Program-made: the position numbers and the translations under genes
Assembly (NCBI RefSeq): GCF_937920395.1
Contig: NZ_CALEVF010000035.1
Coordinates: forward strand, 31,678 to 95,677
Direction: 5' to 3'
DNA: 64,000 nucleotides
Origin: an uncultured Clostridium sp.
GTDB lineage: Bacteria; Bacillota; Clostridia; Clostridiales; Clostridiaceae
Shown here: positions 47,266 through 56,899 of the stretch, piece after piece
How positions within the stretch are numbered: the first letter of the stretch is position 1
How the letters are laid out: each line of letters opens with the position of its first letter
Notes under the pieces: generated by a model
Database searches by the model: none
The model's input: only the letters and a program-made list of their open reading frames with translations
Told to the model about the DNA's origin: nothing

Positions 47266-47910
47266 ATGATGGATAAAAGATCAAAATGGCAAGGTAAAAA
47301 AGTTAATTTTTTAGGGGATAGTATAACTTGTGGATATGGTACAACAAAGATTTATCATGAGATTATTAAATCCAAAATTGGGTTAGAGGTAGCGAGAAAT
47401 TATGGAATAAATGCTACAAGAATTGCAAGCTGTGCTCATGATGAGGATAATTCTATGTCTGTTAGGTTTTCTAAAATGGAAGATGATGCAGATTTAATTA
47501 TAGTGTTTGCTGTAACAAATGATTTTGGACATGACTTATCACCAATTGGAGAATTTGGGGATAGGAGTACAAGTACATTTCATGGAGCTTGTCATGTATT
47601 AATGAGAGGGCTTATAGAAAAGTGCTACGATAAAACAATAGCGTTTATTACATCACTGCATAGAGAATTTCATGAGGATGTTTATTATGAAGAAAATGCA
47701 AGCGGAAATGGATTAGAGCAATATGTAAACATAATAAAAGAAGTAACACGATTTCATTCCTTGCCAGTTTTGGACCTGTATTCTGTAAGTGGAATGCAAC
47801 CTAAAGTACCAATAATTAAAGAATTATATATTCCAGATGGATTACATCCTAATGAAGCTGGGCATGAAAGACTTGCAGAAAAAATAACAACTTTTATGGA
47901 GACACTTTAA
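47266..47910 (+). CDS. SGNH/GDSL hydrolase (esterase)
   Basis: This 214-residue protein has FLGDSITCGYG (block I Ser), FAVTNDFGHD (block III Asn) and DGLHPNEAG (block V Asp and His), a complete SGNH active site. There is no signal peptide. It probably deacetylates sugars or oligosaccharides, which would fit the hemicellulose genes nearby. GAGAGGTAGGT lies before a double ATG; the second (47269) could also be used. Confidence 0.85.
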   Translation: MMDKRSKWQGKKVNFLGDSITCGYGTTKIYHEIIKSKIGLEVARNYGINATRIASCAHDEDNSMSVRFSKMEDDADLIIVFAVTNDFGHDLSPIGEFGDRSTSTFHGACHVLMRGLIEKCYDKTIAFITSLHREFHEDVYYEENASGNGLEQYVNIIKEVTRFHSLPVLDLYSVSGMQPKVPIIKELYIPDGLHPNEAGHERLAEKITTFMETL

Positions 47911-47997
47911 TTAACATTATAAGATTGACGTAGTAATTAATAAAGCATATACATCAATTTGGAGGTGACAACTTGCTATTATTTTTATAGCAAAATT

Positions 47998-48624
47998 ATG
48001 ACAGAAAAAACAACTAATATATTTGAGAATAATGCATCTGCAATAGTTATATCATAGACTACTAATAGTATAATGAGAATAAGTGAGGGCATACATACCT
48101 ATAGGACTTATATAAAACCAAGAGAATACGGTGATTTTATATGGAGAATTTGGCATTGTAATACTGTTGATTCAACTTGGGACGAGGGGTTATTATCTAG
48201 GGAAAATGACGCAGCAACTGATGGAGCATGGCTTTATAAAGCTAAGCAAACTGATGAAGTAATAATATGTTTAGGTGTAAACGATATAGGTATATTAAAC
48301 AGAAATTATGAAGAAATAATAATGGATTTAACAACTATAGTAAATAAATTAAAAGGAGATAGGCCTTTATTGAAAATTATTTTATGCACTGTGCCACCAT
48401 TTGATTTTATAGATGAACGAGAGGTTATATGGACAAGGGTAAACGATTTCATATTGTAAGATTCTTTGCCAAACGTAGATAGAATATTTGACATAACGGT
48501 TGATTTGTCTGCAAAAGCACCAAAAGAAAATATGGCAAAACAAGAGTATCACAGTAATTTCGATGATCCACATCCAAATGGTAATGCTGCAACTGATATG
48601 GCAGATGTTTTTAAAATAGTATAA
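47998..48624 (+). pseudogene. Second SGNH hydrolase gene, with two in-frame stops
   Basis: From ATG 47998 one frame runs to 48624 but is cut by TAG at 48055-48057 and TAA at 48457-48459. The sequence after the second stop continues the family pattern and includes DPHPNGNAATDMADV (block V). LGVNDIG is block III. The block I GDS region is missing, so an internal part is deleted as well. The gene is dead. It differs in sequence from the intact SGNH gene upstream. Confidence 0.8.
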
Positions 48625-48644
48625 ATAATATAGGAGTGAATAAA

Positions 48645-48866
48645 GTGAAAAAACTTTTAAATTGGTACAATAATCTTAGTGTAAAATGGAAGTTTATTTC
48701 TACATATTTAATAATTTTGACTTTCCCGATTATTTTTAGTGGTATATATTTATATATTCAAGCCTCTAATTCAACAATTGATGAGGCAAAGTTAGTTATG
48801 GAGCAAAATTTAATGATGATTAAATCTAGTATTCTACAAAAATCACAAGTAATTCAAAATATAAAG
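48645..48866 (+). pseudogene. N-terminal fragment of a YesM-type sensor histidine kinase
   Basis: GTG 48645 follows AGGAGTGA. The residues LLNWYNNLSVKWKFISTYLI and the helix after it (LIILTFPIIFSGIYLYIQAS) are the usual start of YesM-like kinases. After about 72 residues the sequence changes abruptly into the opposite-strand GH43 remnant near 48860. The sensor, HAMP and kinase parts are lost. Confidence 0.7.
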
Positions 48867-49268
48867 GGTTCTTCTATAGGAATAATATCATCCTGATATG
48901 TTCCATCAATAATTTCATACATATTATCAGGGTTAATTTCAGCAACAAATGAACTCTGATATCCACAGTAAATATAAACTTTCCCATCATCGTCAACAAG
49001 TACACCGGGGTCAATGAACCAACCATTACCGAAGCAGTCTTCGCCCTTGTCATTTGGAATATTGTACTTGTATTTTGAAACCAACTTAAATGGGCCTTCA
49101 GGTCTGTCACTTACCGCAACACATCCCTTTGCATCCACTATATATGCATAAAGATAGTATTTTCCATCCTTTTTGACTACATCTGGTGCATAAAGATAGC
49201 TATCTGTCCAGAGTGTGTCTGATTTATGATCGCGATCATCTCTTGTATGGAAGATATGGATTTGGCAT
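48854..49268 (-). pseudogene. GH43-family glycosidase remnant
   Basis: On the minus strand GAGGTG is followed by ATG (49268) and MPNPYLP, a typical GH43 start. The frame is then lost, and the next 130 residues lie in another frame: HTRDDRDHKSDTLWTDSYLY, APDVVKKDGKYYLYAYIV, GPFKLVS and WFIDPGVLVDDDGKVYIYCG. These are GH43 xylosidase/arabinosidase segments with the catalytic-type Asp. About 50 codons are deleted near the start, and the gene breaks off at its 3' side against the kinase fragment. Confidence 0.78.
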
Positions 49269-49355
49269 ATAAACACCTCTTAAAAAATTATCATGCATGT
49301 ATTCTTGTATATACTAGCACATTTAAATATTAATATCTATTATATATATATATAT

Positions 49356-49830
49356 TTATTTGAAAGTTCGGAATTGCTTTGGCGTGAGCATGATTCTTTT
49401 TTTTAAAACACGACTGAAATAATTATTATCACTGAATCCACATTGCATGGCTATATCAGATATAGGGATTCGATTTTTCTTAAGTAAGCTACAGGCAAGT
49501 TTATTCTCAGTGAAAGGATGTAGTTTAATGGCGTGGTATGGTAGGTTTCAGTGAAAAGCCTTGCAAAATGTCTTGAAGAGTAATGAGAAATTTCAGCAAG
49601 TTCATTTATGGATAGCTCTTGAGTATAATGATTTTCTATGTATGAAACCGACTTGGCAATGTTCTTTAGTAAGATATGGTTCTAATACAAATAGTGCATG
49701 AAATCCTGCACTTTTCTTAATATCGTAATCGGCTGAAAGTAGATCTTTTGGGCGATACATTATATTACAAATTACAAAATTCTCAGTATCTTCATAACCG
49801 TGGGAGATATCATTGCGTACATATATACTC
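49356..49830 (-). pseudogene. AraC-family regulator, truncated and frameshifted
   Basis: On the minus strand the pieces read in order: NDISHGYEDTENFVICNIMY and GFHALFVLEPYLT (end of a cupin domain), ELSINELAEISHYSSRHFAR (first HTH), a one-base frameshift near 49500, then RIPISDIAMQCGFSDNNYFS and KRIMLTPKQFRTFK (second HTH). The N-terminal cupin half is missing. It was probably the regulator of the GH43 gene beside it. Confidence 0.8.
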
Positions 49831-50124
49831 TCCTTTTAGTTTGTATTTTGCTATAAGATAGTGTAATAATCATACATACTAATATTTAGATGTGCTAATA
49901 GACTAAAGTATAACATAAACCAAAATTTTATGAGATATTTATATGCTAAATCCATAGCTGCCATCTTTATTATTATGAACATAATGATCAATTAAAGTGG
50001 AAAGGTTATTCCCCAACCTTTCTTAAAAAAAATATTTCTAATTTTTACATACTTTATTAGGAGTAAGAATTAGATATTGAATATCTAAATGAAACAAATA
50101 AAAATATTAATTTATATGTTATTG

Positions 50125-50153
50125 TTGACCTCAAGTAAATTTTAAATTATAAT
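50125..50153 (+). promoter_or_regulatory. Sigma-A promoter of abfA
   Basis: TTGACC (50125-50130), 17 nt and TATAAT (50148-50153) lie about 83 nt before the abfA start. The rest of 49831-50235 shows only a hairpin AAAGGTT/AACCTTT near 50000 and no gene. Confidence 0.75.
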
Positions 50154-50156
50154 ATA

Positions 50157-50194
50157 GTTAATACTTATATTAAGATGTTAATTGTATTGTTAAT
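50157..50194 (+). promoter_or_regulatory. Three GTTAAT boxes at the abfA transcription start
   Basis: GTTAAT occurs at 50157-50162, 50177-50182 and 50189-50194, directly downstream of the -10 box. The same core is in the inverted repeat before the ArsR-like regulator (52935-52968). They may be operator half-sites for that repressor. Confidence 0.45.
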
Positions 50195-50235
50195 AGCATA
50201 GATATTTAAAATAATTGTTAAAAGGGAGTGTAATA

Positions 50236-51726
50236 ATGGCTAATTTGAAGAAAGCAAAAATCATTATTAATGCTGATGTCAAGAAGGGTAAAATCAACAA
50301 AAACATTTATGGTCAGTTCTCAGAGCATCTAGGAAGATGTATTTATGAAGGTGTTTGGGTTGGAGTTGATTCAACTATCCCAAATACAAATGGAATTCGT
50401 AATGATGTAGTCCAGGCTTTAAAAGAACTTAAAATTCCAGTTCTAAGATGGCCAGGTGGATGTTTTGCTGATGAGTATCACTGGAAGAATGGAATAGGCG
50501 ACCCTGAAAGTCGTCCAAAGATGATTAATACTCATTGGGGTGGAGTAGTTGAAAATAATCATTTCGGAACACATGAATTTTTTGAGCTATGTGAGCAACT
50601 TGAAACAGAACCGTATATTTGTGGAAATGTTGGAAGTGGTAGCGTTCAAGAAATGAGTGAATGGGTAGAATATATGACATTTGATGGAGTTTCACCAATG
50701 GCAGAACTACGAGCTAAAAATGGACACGCAAAAGCTTGGAAACTAAAGTACTTTGGTGTTGGTAATGAAAATTGGGGTTGCGGTGGAAATATGAGACCAG
50801 AATATTATTCGGATCTTTACAGAAGATATTCTACCTATACAAGAAATTATAAAGGAAATAAACTTTTTAAAATAGCAGGAGGTGCTAATTCTAACGATTA
50901 TAACTGGACTGAAGTATTAATGAGGGAATCTGCTGAGTTTATGGATGGATTAAGTCTTCATTACTATACAATACCACTAAAGTGGGATGATAAAGGCTCC
51001 GCTACCTTATTTGATGAAACTGAATGGTTTAAAACGATGGGAAAAATATTATACATGGAAGAGCTTGTAGTTAAACATGGTACTATCATGGATAAATATG
51101 ATCCAGATAAACGTATAGGTTTAATAGTTGACGAATGGGGTACTTGGTTTAATCCGGAAATTGGAACAAACCCTGGCTTTCTTTATCAACAAAATACTAT
51201 AAGGGATGCTTTAGTCGCAGGTATTGGTCTTAATATATTTAACAATCACTGTGATAGAGTACAGATGGCAAACATTGCTCAAATGGTAAACGTGCTTCAA
51301 TCTATGATATTAACGCAGGGAGATAAAATAGTACTAACCCCAACCTATCATATATTTAAGATGTACAAGGTACATCAAGATGCGCAACTTGTATCTACAG
51401 TGACAGAATGCGCTGAATACGTGAATAGTGATAAATCTGTACCTGAGTTAAACGTTTCCGCTTCTGTTGATGATAATGGAATTCTTCATATCTCATTGTG
51501 TAATATGGATCCTAATGAAGATGTCGAAATTTCTACTGAACTAAGAGGAGTTACTTACTCAAAAGTATCAGGAAGTATACTTTCATCTGATAAAATGAAC
51601 GATTATAACAGCTTTGAAAATCCTAATAATGTTACTGAAGAAGAGTTTAAAGATTTTATATTAAAAGATAATAAGATTACAATAATTATGCCAAAAATGT
51701 CTGTTATTGTACTTAATGTAGTGTAA
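50236..51726 (+). CDS. abfA: Alpha-L-arabinofuranosidase, GH51
   Basis: The start was set at ATG 50236, 8 nt after AAAGGGAG. The 496-residue protein matches GH51: [18 protein letters not shown] at the start, [18 protein letters not shown], and the acid/base glutamate in [13 protein letters not shown]. The nucleophile Glu is in [10 protein letters not shown]. There is no signal peptide, so it acts on imported arabino-oligosaccharides inside the cell, releasing L-arabinose. It is the intact core of a partly decayed hemicellulose locus. A DUF6171 gene follows after 5 nt. Confidence 0.95.
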   Translation: MANLKKAKIIINADVKKGKINKNIYGQFSEHLGRCIYEGVWVGVDSTIPNTNGIRNDVVQALKELKIPVLRWPGGCFADEYHWKNGIGDPESRPKMINTHWGGVVENNHFGTHEFFELCEQLETEPYICGNVGSGSVQEMSEWVEYMTFDGVSPMAELRAKNGHAKAWKLKYFGVGNENWGCGGNMRPEYYSDLYRRYSTYTRNYKGNKLFKIAGGANSNDYNWTEVLMRESAEFMDGLSLHYYTIPLKWDDKGSATLFDETEWFKTMGKILYMEELVVKHGTIMDKYDPDKRIGLIVDEWGTWFNPEIGTNPGFLYQQNTIRDALVAGIGLNIFNNHCDRVQMANIAQMVNVLQSMILTQGDKIVLTPTYHIFKMYKVHQDAQLVSTVTECAEYVNSDKSVPELNVSASVDDNGILHISLCNMDPNEDVEISTELRGVTYSKVSGSILSSDKMNDYNSFENPNNVTEEEFKDFILKDNKITIIMPKMSVIVLNVV

Positions 51727-51731
51727 GTAAA

Positions 51732-51995
51732 ATGAGAAAATGTAAAGCTTGCTCTGCCAGTGTTATAGTTTCTGAAAATGAGATTGATGAGATGCTTAAT
51801 ATAATAGTAAGGGGTAATCAATTTAAACTTGCCTCTGAGGATGTTTATGATAAACGTTTAGATATTTGCTTTAGTTGCAAAGATTTAGAGTATGGGACAA
51901 CTTGCCTTCAGTGCGGTTGCATTGTGCAAATAAGGGCAAGGATACTAGAATCTACTTGTCCTTATCCTCAAAAATCAAAATGGGACTTACGTTAA
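51732..51995 (+). CDS. Small zinc-ribbon protein, DUF6171-like
   Basis: This 87-residue protein has two Cys groups, CKAC near the start and CFSCKDL followed by CLQCGCIVQIRARI and CPYP, typical of DUF6171 zinc-binding proteins. It is 5 nt after abfA and probably cotranscribed, though the link to arabinan use is unknown. Its stop lies in the terminator. Confidence 0.75.
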   Translation: MRKCKACSASVIVSENEIDEMLNIIVRGNQFKLASEDVYDKRLDICFSCKDLEYGTTCLQCGCIVQIRARILESTCPYPQKSKWDLR

Positions 51996-52010
51996 CGTAA
52001 GTCTCATTTT
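51977..52010. terminator. Bidirectional terminator between abfA operon and the regulator
   Basis: A 17-bp stem (51977-51993 / 51994-52010, one mismatch-type G-T pair) with A/T ends lies between convergent units and overlaps both stop codons. Confidence 0.85.
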
Positions 52011-52914
52011 ACTCTGTATAATATAGTTTGAATATTATGTCCTGATCATAATTTCCAAAACCACTTCCAAAAACCGTTAAACCACCTATGTGTTTAGCAT
52101 CTGCGGCTACTTCTAATCTTAAAATCCATTGTTTATTCCTAATATCTACATCAGATAATTTAATACCTGATATTTTTACTCCATCAACAAAGGAACCTTT
52201 ATCATTTATTTTAATGATTTTTAGCATTCCATACTGATTAATATCCTTCATCCACCAGTTAGGAGTATATTTTCCTTTTATATCAGCAAAGTCACCAGGG
52301 CTAGTCCATTCTCCAATTTTAACTCCATTAAATATAAAAGAAATATCAGAGGGCCAGTTATTGTTAGCACCAGGTGCTTCAGAGCTAATTTCCATAGATA
52401 TTTCTAGTTCACTAGGATTTTGTGTTGATAATAGATAATTAGGCAATTTATATTCAACAAATCCTTGAGTAAACCATAAAATTTTTGCATCTACTCGTTT
52501 TGAATCTAAAAAATACCTTGTATCATCAAAATAACCAATGATTTTTTCAGTAGTTGCAAGTCCGCAAGTTGGAGTAACTTTAAAATCAGTATATTGGCCT
52601 ATAGGAACAATATATTCATGACTTTTTATAATCTCCTGTGTATTTTTTGGGAAATCTATTATTATACTATCAACAACTAAAGAGCATATTTTCTGTACAC
52701 CACCATTACTTTTGGTGCGTTCTCCTTTTACAATTCCAGCTTTTTCTAATTTATTAATATGCATAGTAATGATCGCACTACTCAGTTCTAGCTTGGTTGC
52801 AATTTCTTTTACATTTAAAGGTGTTTGTGAAAGAAGATTAATAATTTTAATTCTTACAGAACTATCTAATGCCTCATATACGGAAAGCCATTTTTCACTT
52901 ATATCAATTTTCAT
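52009..52914 (-). CDS. ArsR-like winged-helix regulator with C-terminal beta domain
   Basis: The start was set at the ATG 52914, since AAAGGAAT lies 8 nt before it. Residues 1-80 form an ArsR-type winged helix (SSVRIKIINLLSQTPLNVKEIATKLELSS-like pattern, with HINKLEKAGIVKGE). No metal-binding Cys pair is seen. Residues 90-301 form a beta-rich domain of unknown fold, probably a sugar sensor. It is convergent with abfA and a likely regulator of it. Confidence 0.75.
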   Translation of the reverse strand: MKIDISEKWLSVYEALDSSVRIKIINLLSQTPLNVKEIATKLELSSAIITMHINKLEKAGIVKGERTKSNGGVQKICSLVVDSIIIDFPKNTQEIIKSHEYIVPIGQYTDFKVTPTCGLATTEKIIGYFDDTRYFLDSKRVDAKILWFTQGFVEYKLPNYLLSTQNPSELEISMEISSEAPGANNNWPSDISFIFNGVKIGEWTSPGDFADIKGKYTPNWWMKDINQYGMLKIIKINDKGSFVDGVKISGIKLSDVDIRNKQWILRLEVAADAKHIGGLTVFGSGFGNYDQDIIFKLYYTE

Positions 52915-52934
52915 ATTTATTCCTTTCATAATTC

Positions 52935-52968
52935 AATAATTAACATAATTATAAACTTGTTAATTATT
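52935..52968 (-). promoter_or_regulatory. Inverted repeat upstream of the ArsR-like gene
   Basis: AATAATTAAC (52935-52944) and GTTAATTATT (52959-52968) form a perfect 10-bp inverted repeat with a 14-nt gap. It contains the GTTAAT core seen three times before abfA. Candidate autoregulatory operator. Confidence 0.45.
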
Positions 52969-53182
52969 ATTGTAAAGTGTTTACACAATTCAGTTGGTGA
53001 TTAAATTGAGGATTATGTTGTAGGGGTTACGTATTCAAAGATAAGCTATTATTAATACTTTATTCATGGTATTATATAATTGTAAATGTGGACAAATATG
53101 GTTTAGATTAACATAAAACAAATAAAATAAAATATAAATATTAGTAATAAAGAATTTTCACTAAGTGGGGGATGAGATAAGC

Positions 53183-53596
53183 TTGAAGAAATTATCAAAG
53201 GTATTATCAATACTATTAATGGTAGCAATGCTCGTAACAATCAATTTCGATGTGTATGCTAGATCAAGGTCTGGTGGATTTAAATCAAGCGGTAGTCACA
53301 GTAGTTCTAGTATTAAAAGTTCAAGTAGTAGCAGTAGTGGAGGGTTTAAATCAAGCAAAAACTATAGTAAACCATCGACATCAACAACAAATAAATCAAC
53401 AAGTACAACTAGTAACACAAGTGGAACTAAAACACCAATTGTCGGTAGCAATAATTACAATACTCATAGAAGTTTTATGCCTATGATGTTTTTTGGAAAT
53501 TCATTTGGAGGTTCTATATTTAGGTATGCAAGTTTAATTATTATTTTATTAATAGCGTTCTATGTGTACAAATATATTAAAAGAAGACGTAAGTAA
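53183..53596 (+). CDS. Ser-rich exported membrane protein, PspA-operon gene 1
   Basis: The start was set at TTG 53183, with GGGGGATGAG upstream, because a signal peptide starts there (KKLSKVLSILLMVAMLVTI, cut near VYA-RS). The mature part is a long Ser/Gly/Lys stretch, then Thr/Ser-rich sequence, then a C-terminal membrane helix (YASLIIILLIAFYVYKYI) with basic tail. No family was recognised. It is 41 nt before the next gene and likely in one operon with PspA. Confidence 0.6.
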   Translation: MKKLSKVLSILLMVAMLVTINFDVYARSRSGGFKSSGSHSSSSIKSSSSSSSGGFKSSKNYSKPSTSTTNKSTSTTSNTSGTKTPIVGSNNYNTHRSFMPMMFFGNSFGGSIFRYASLIIILLIAFYVYKYIKRRRK

Positions 53597-53637
53597 AAAG
53601 TAATTCATAATATCGATAGTAAAGGAGTAAGATTTTA

Positions 53638-54270
53638 ATGGGTAATGAAAAGGAATATTTAAGTGAAATGAGCGAAATTTATGTAAAATCTCATGGTGAC
53701 CTATTTTTAAAGATATATTCTAATGAGTTTCGCGATGATACATTAAAGAATAAAGTTAAAGCGTTAAAATTTGAGGAAATATCTTTGAAGTTCATTGATA
53801 TAATAGATAAATCTATTAAAGAGTCTAATAAACTAATGCATTTTGCTGTAGATGATACTAAAGAAGTTAGTCAATATTATAATAAGTATAGGAGTCAATT
53901 GGATCAAGTTCAAAATTGTTCAAAGTGTGAATGTATAGATTGTGCATATGAATGTCCTTTTAGTTCTTGTGGTAATTGTTTATCAGGATGTAGAGTAAAA
54001 AGCTGTGATAAAAAAGAAAATTGTGTAATCGACAGTACTAAGACACTTGATCTGTACGATGATAATAAAGAAAGAAATGTTGTATTTGAGATATTAGCAA
54101 TAGTAGAAAGTAAATCATATGATAAAAAGTATATACTACTACAAGAAAAGGAAAATGAGGATAATAAACAAATGTATATTATGACAGACGGACTATCAGA
54201 TACTGAATATATAAACATAGAAAATGAGGAAGAACTGGAAAATATAGCTGGACTATTCATGGAGAGCTAG
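53638..54270 (+). CDS. Cys-cluster protein with DUF1292-like C-terminus
   Basis: This 210-residue soluble protein has an N-terminal helical part (1-95), a block of ten cysteines (CSKCECIDCAYECPFSSCGN and CLSGCRVKSCDKKENC), and a C-terminal part (FEILAIVESKSYDKKYILLQ, ending in EEELENIAGLF) that resembles DUF1292. The cysteines probably bind zinc or an Fe-S cluster. It sits between the Ser-rich membrane protein and PspA. AAAGGAG lies 10 nt before the ATG. Confidence 0.65.
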   Translation: MGNEKEYLSEMSEIYVKSHGDLFLKIYSNEFRDDTLKNKVKALKFEEISLKFIDIIDKSIKESNKLMHFAVDDTKEVSQYYNKYRSQLDQVQNCSKCECIDCAYECPFSSCGNCLSGCRVKSCDKKENCVIDSTKTLDLYDDNKERNVVFEILAIVESKSYDKKYILLQEKENEDNKQMYIMTDGLSDTEYINIENEEELENIAGLFMES

Positions 54271-54317
54271 TATACAATGTAGACAATCATTAAAGATAAT
54301 AAGGAGGAATATAAACA

Positions 54318-54977
54318 ATGGGAATATTTGATAGATTAGGTAATAGTTTGAAAGCGGGAGTTAATAAGATAATGGATGCAAATGAGGATACAGCAGCGCT
54401 TATAGACCAAGCTATAAGAGATAAAGATTCATCTTTAAATGAAGCTAAAACCAAATCAGCTGTAGTTTTTGGAAATGTAAAAAGACTTGAAAGAGAAATG
54501 AATTCAGCAAAGGAAGATATGATTAATTGGGAGTCTAAGATAAAACTTGCTATAGAAAAAGGTAACGATGAATTAGCTAGCAAAGCAATTGCTAAACAAA
54601 AGGAATGTGAAGCTACTAGCGTATCATTATCAAAATCTTATAATTCAGCTAAAATTACTGCAGATAACTTAAAGAAAAGTTTAGTAGATTTAGAAGAAGA
54701 TTTAAAAGATTTAAGAGGTAAGAGAGATGGATTAATAGCTAGACTTAAAACAGCAGAGGCTGCAGAGCAGGTTAATGCAATTACAGCTAATATTAAAACA
54801 AAAGATAATAGTATTGATTTAGATAGATTAGAACGTAAGATAGAGGAAAAAGAATGTTTAGCAGAAGGCTTAGGAGAACTTAAAGTTGAATCTTTAGAGG
54901 ATGAATTTGAAGCTCTAGAGAAAACATCGGTAAGTGATGATTTAGCCGCTTATAAAGCTAAATATGCAAAACAATAA
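54318..54977 (+). CDS. pspA: PspA/IM30 family protein
   Basis: This 219-residue protein starts with the amphipathic helix MGIFDRLGNSLKAGVNKIMD and continues as long coiled-coil helices, the ESCRT-III-like fold of PspA/IM30. It binds stressed membranes from inside the cell. AAGGAGG lies 9 nt before the ATG. It is the last gene of a three-gene set. Confidence 0.9.
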   Translation: MGIFDRLGNSLKAGVNKIMDANEDTAALIDQAIRDKDSSLNEAKTKSAVVFGNVKRLEREMNSAKEDMINWESKIKLAIEKGNDELASKAIAKQKECEATSVSLSKSYNSAKITADNLKKSLVDLEEDLKDLRGKRDGLIARLKTAEAAEQVNAITANIKTKDNSIDLDRLERKIEEKECLAEGLGELKVESLEDEFEALEKTSVSDDLAAYKAKYAKQ

Positions 54978-55006
54978 TTAATAGTAGGCATTAAATTGCA
55001 ATAATT

Positions 55007-55051
55007 AAAGGGCATGCCAATATTTCTAATAGAGATGTTGACATGTCTTTT
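55007..55051 (+). terminator. Imperfect hairpin after pspA
   Basis: AAAGGGCATGCCAA pairs with TTGACATGTCTTTT with two G-U pairs and one mismatch, ending in TTTT. Probably a terminator of moderate strength. Confidence 0.5.
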
Positions 55052-55208
55052 CATTTATAAATTAAACAGTATCATTTTAGTAACTATGCAATAAAAAAGT
55101 GCGTACTTGCAATTAAGATACATTGGAAGTAAAATAGTAATATAGAGAGAATGGTAATCATTATAATGAATTATAAAAATAATCTTAATTAAGATGGAGG
55201 CAATAAAA

Positions 55209-55715
55209 ATGGAAGCAATATTTAATAGAAGAAGTATAAGAAAATATGAGGATAGACCAATTGAAAAGGAAAAAATAGAAAAACTTTTAAGAGCTGCAAT
55301 GCAGGCACCATCAGCAGCAAATCAACAACCTTGGGAAATTTTAGTTATTGAAGATAAAGAAACATTAAAAAAATTAGCTCAAACAAGCCCTTATTCAAAG
55401 ATGGTTGCGACTTCAGCGGTGACATTTGTTCTTTTATCTAGAAAAGATGGCTTATTAGCACCAGGTTGTGTACCACAAGATATGGGAGCAGCATCAGAAA
55501 ATCTTCTTTTACAAGCAGTAGAACTAGGTCTTGGAGCAGTGTGGCTTGGTGTAGCTTCTATTGATGAAAGAATGAGTTACATAAGAAATTTGTTTAAGTT
55601 ACCTGATAATATTGAAGCTTTTGCAATAATTCCAGTAGGGTACCCAGATGGTCAGGAAAACAAGTTTGTAGATAGATTTGATAAGGAAAGAGTTCATTAT
55701 GAAAGTTATAAATAA
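55209..55715 (+). CDS. Nitroreductase-family flavoprotein
   Basis: The start was set at the ATG 55209, because GGAGG lies 9 nt upstream; the earlier in-frame ATG overlaps that site. The 168-residue protein begins EAIFNRRSIRKYEDRPI and has MQAPSAANQQPWEILVI, the FMN-binding pattern, and DMGAASENLLLQAVELGLG. It reduces nitro compounds or quinones with NAD(P)H as an FMN dimer. The physiological substrate is unknown. Confidence 0.9.
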   Translation: MEAIFNRRSIRKYEDRPIEKEKIEKLLRAAMQAPSAANQQPWEILVIEDKETLKKLAQTSPYSKMVATSAVTFVLLSRKDGLLAPGCVPQDMGAASENLLLQAVELGLGAVWLGVASIDERMSYIRNLFKLPDNIEAFAIIPVGYPDGQENKFVDRFDKERVHYESYK

Positions 55716-55730
55716 ATAAATAATTAAATA

Positions 55731-55780
55731 AATAAATAAACAAACCTTCGATTTATTAGGCGAAGGTTTGTTTATTTATT
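55731..55780. terminator. Bidirectional terminator, 20-bp stem
   Basis: A perfect 20-bp stem (55731-55750 / 55761-55780) with a 10-nt loop lies between convergent genes. The left side sits in an AAAT microrepeat (about 55710-55740). Confidence 0.9.
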
Positions 55781-55781
55781 T

Positions 55782-56816
55782 TCACTCATGCAATTTAAAA
55801 AATATTGTTTTAATAATAGCGTAAGTAGGGACAATAGCAAAGGCTGCTAAAGGCCCACCAACGGCAACGGCACCTATAACTAAGAAGATGTCAGTTAATG
55901 GGTGAATATTCATTGCCTTAGACATAATTGCGGGAACAACAACTCTACCTTTTAATGTTTGTACAATAATAAACACAATTACAAGTTTTAAAAGCATGAC
56001 CCACCCCATGCTTAAAGCAATGATAGTGGGAATAATCATGGAAACTAAAAAACCTATAAAAGGAATAAAAGCTAAAACAAAAGTTAGTGAGGAGAAAAGC
56101 AGAGCGCTAGGAATCCCTATTATTTTGTAAGCAATAAATATCATAATGGATAAAGAAAGAGCTACTTTTGCTTGCCCTGTAACATAAGAATCCAATACGT
56201 TATTACTAGCTGTTAGGGTTTGTGATACAAATTTTTTAAACTTTTTAGGTGTTATGTATATGATTTTATCTTTGAATTTAGGACCATCCTTAAGTAAATA
56301 AAACAATATTACCAAAACAAGAAATAGAGTTGAAAATGTGTATATTGTATAATTTACGGTTAACAGTAGGTTATGAACCAAGTTTTGCATATAAGTATTG
56401 ATAATTCTAGTAAAAGTTTTATAAATACCTAAAGTTGGTATAAAGGTATCAATTTTATTTATAATATTATTCATAGATTCTTGATTTTTCACAATAGTTG
56501 TTAGTTCTTTTATTATTCCGTTAAACTCAATTGCAATATAATTGCTAAAAAGCGTTATAACACCTATGGAAATTGATAGTCCAAGTGTTAAGGTTAATAA
56601 AGCTGAAGCGGTTGGTTTTAGACCGTTTTTGATAATAATCACATTTAATGGTTTTATAATATAGTATAAAAAAAGTGAAAATATCAAAGGAGTTAAAAAT
56701 GACTTAGAAAGTATTCTTATAAACTTATGAAGAAAAAACATTTTACCGAAAAGAATTATTCCTAATAAGACCAAGTTAATAATTAGTAAATTTTTTAGTA
56801 TGTTGTTTTTAAACAT
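55782..56816 (-). CDS. AI-2E family transporter
   Basis: This 344-residue membrane protein has about eight helices and the family motifs FLLYYIIKPLNVIII-like start, FVLAFIPFIGFLVSMIIPTI and the C-terminal VVVPAIMSKAMNIHPL. Members export autoinducer-2 (TqsA) or act as Na+/H+ antiporters. Which applies here is unknown. GGAAGTGA lies before the ATG. Confidence 0.85.
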   Translation of the reverse strand: MFKNNILKNLLIINLVLLGIILFGKMFFLHKFIRILSKSFLTPLIFSLFLYYIIKPLNVIIIKNGLKPTASALLTLTLGLSISIGVITLFSNYIAIEFNGIIKELTTIVKNQESMNNIINKIDTFIPTLGIYKTFTRIINTYMQNLVHNLLLTVNYTIYTFSTLFLVLVILFYLLKDGPKFKDKIIYITPKKFKKFVSQTLTASNNVLDSYVTGQAKVALSLSIMIFIAYKIIGIPSALLFSSLTFVLAFIPFIGFLVSMIIPTIIALSMGWVMLLKLVIVFIIVQTLKGRVVVPAIMSKAMNIHPLTDIFLVIGAVAVGGPLAAFAIVPTYAIIKTIFFKLHE

Positions 56817-56899
56817 AGTCGTTCACTTCCCTATTCGAACTATATATAGTTTGAACATATGGCTATGTACTTATGCAGAACTAATAAATTTTAAAAGGA

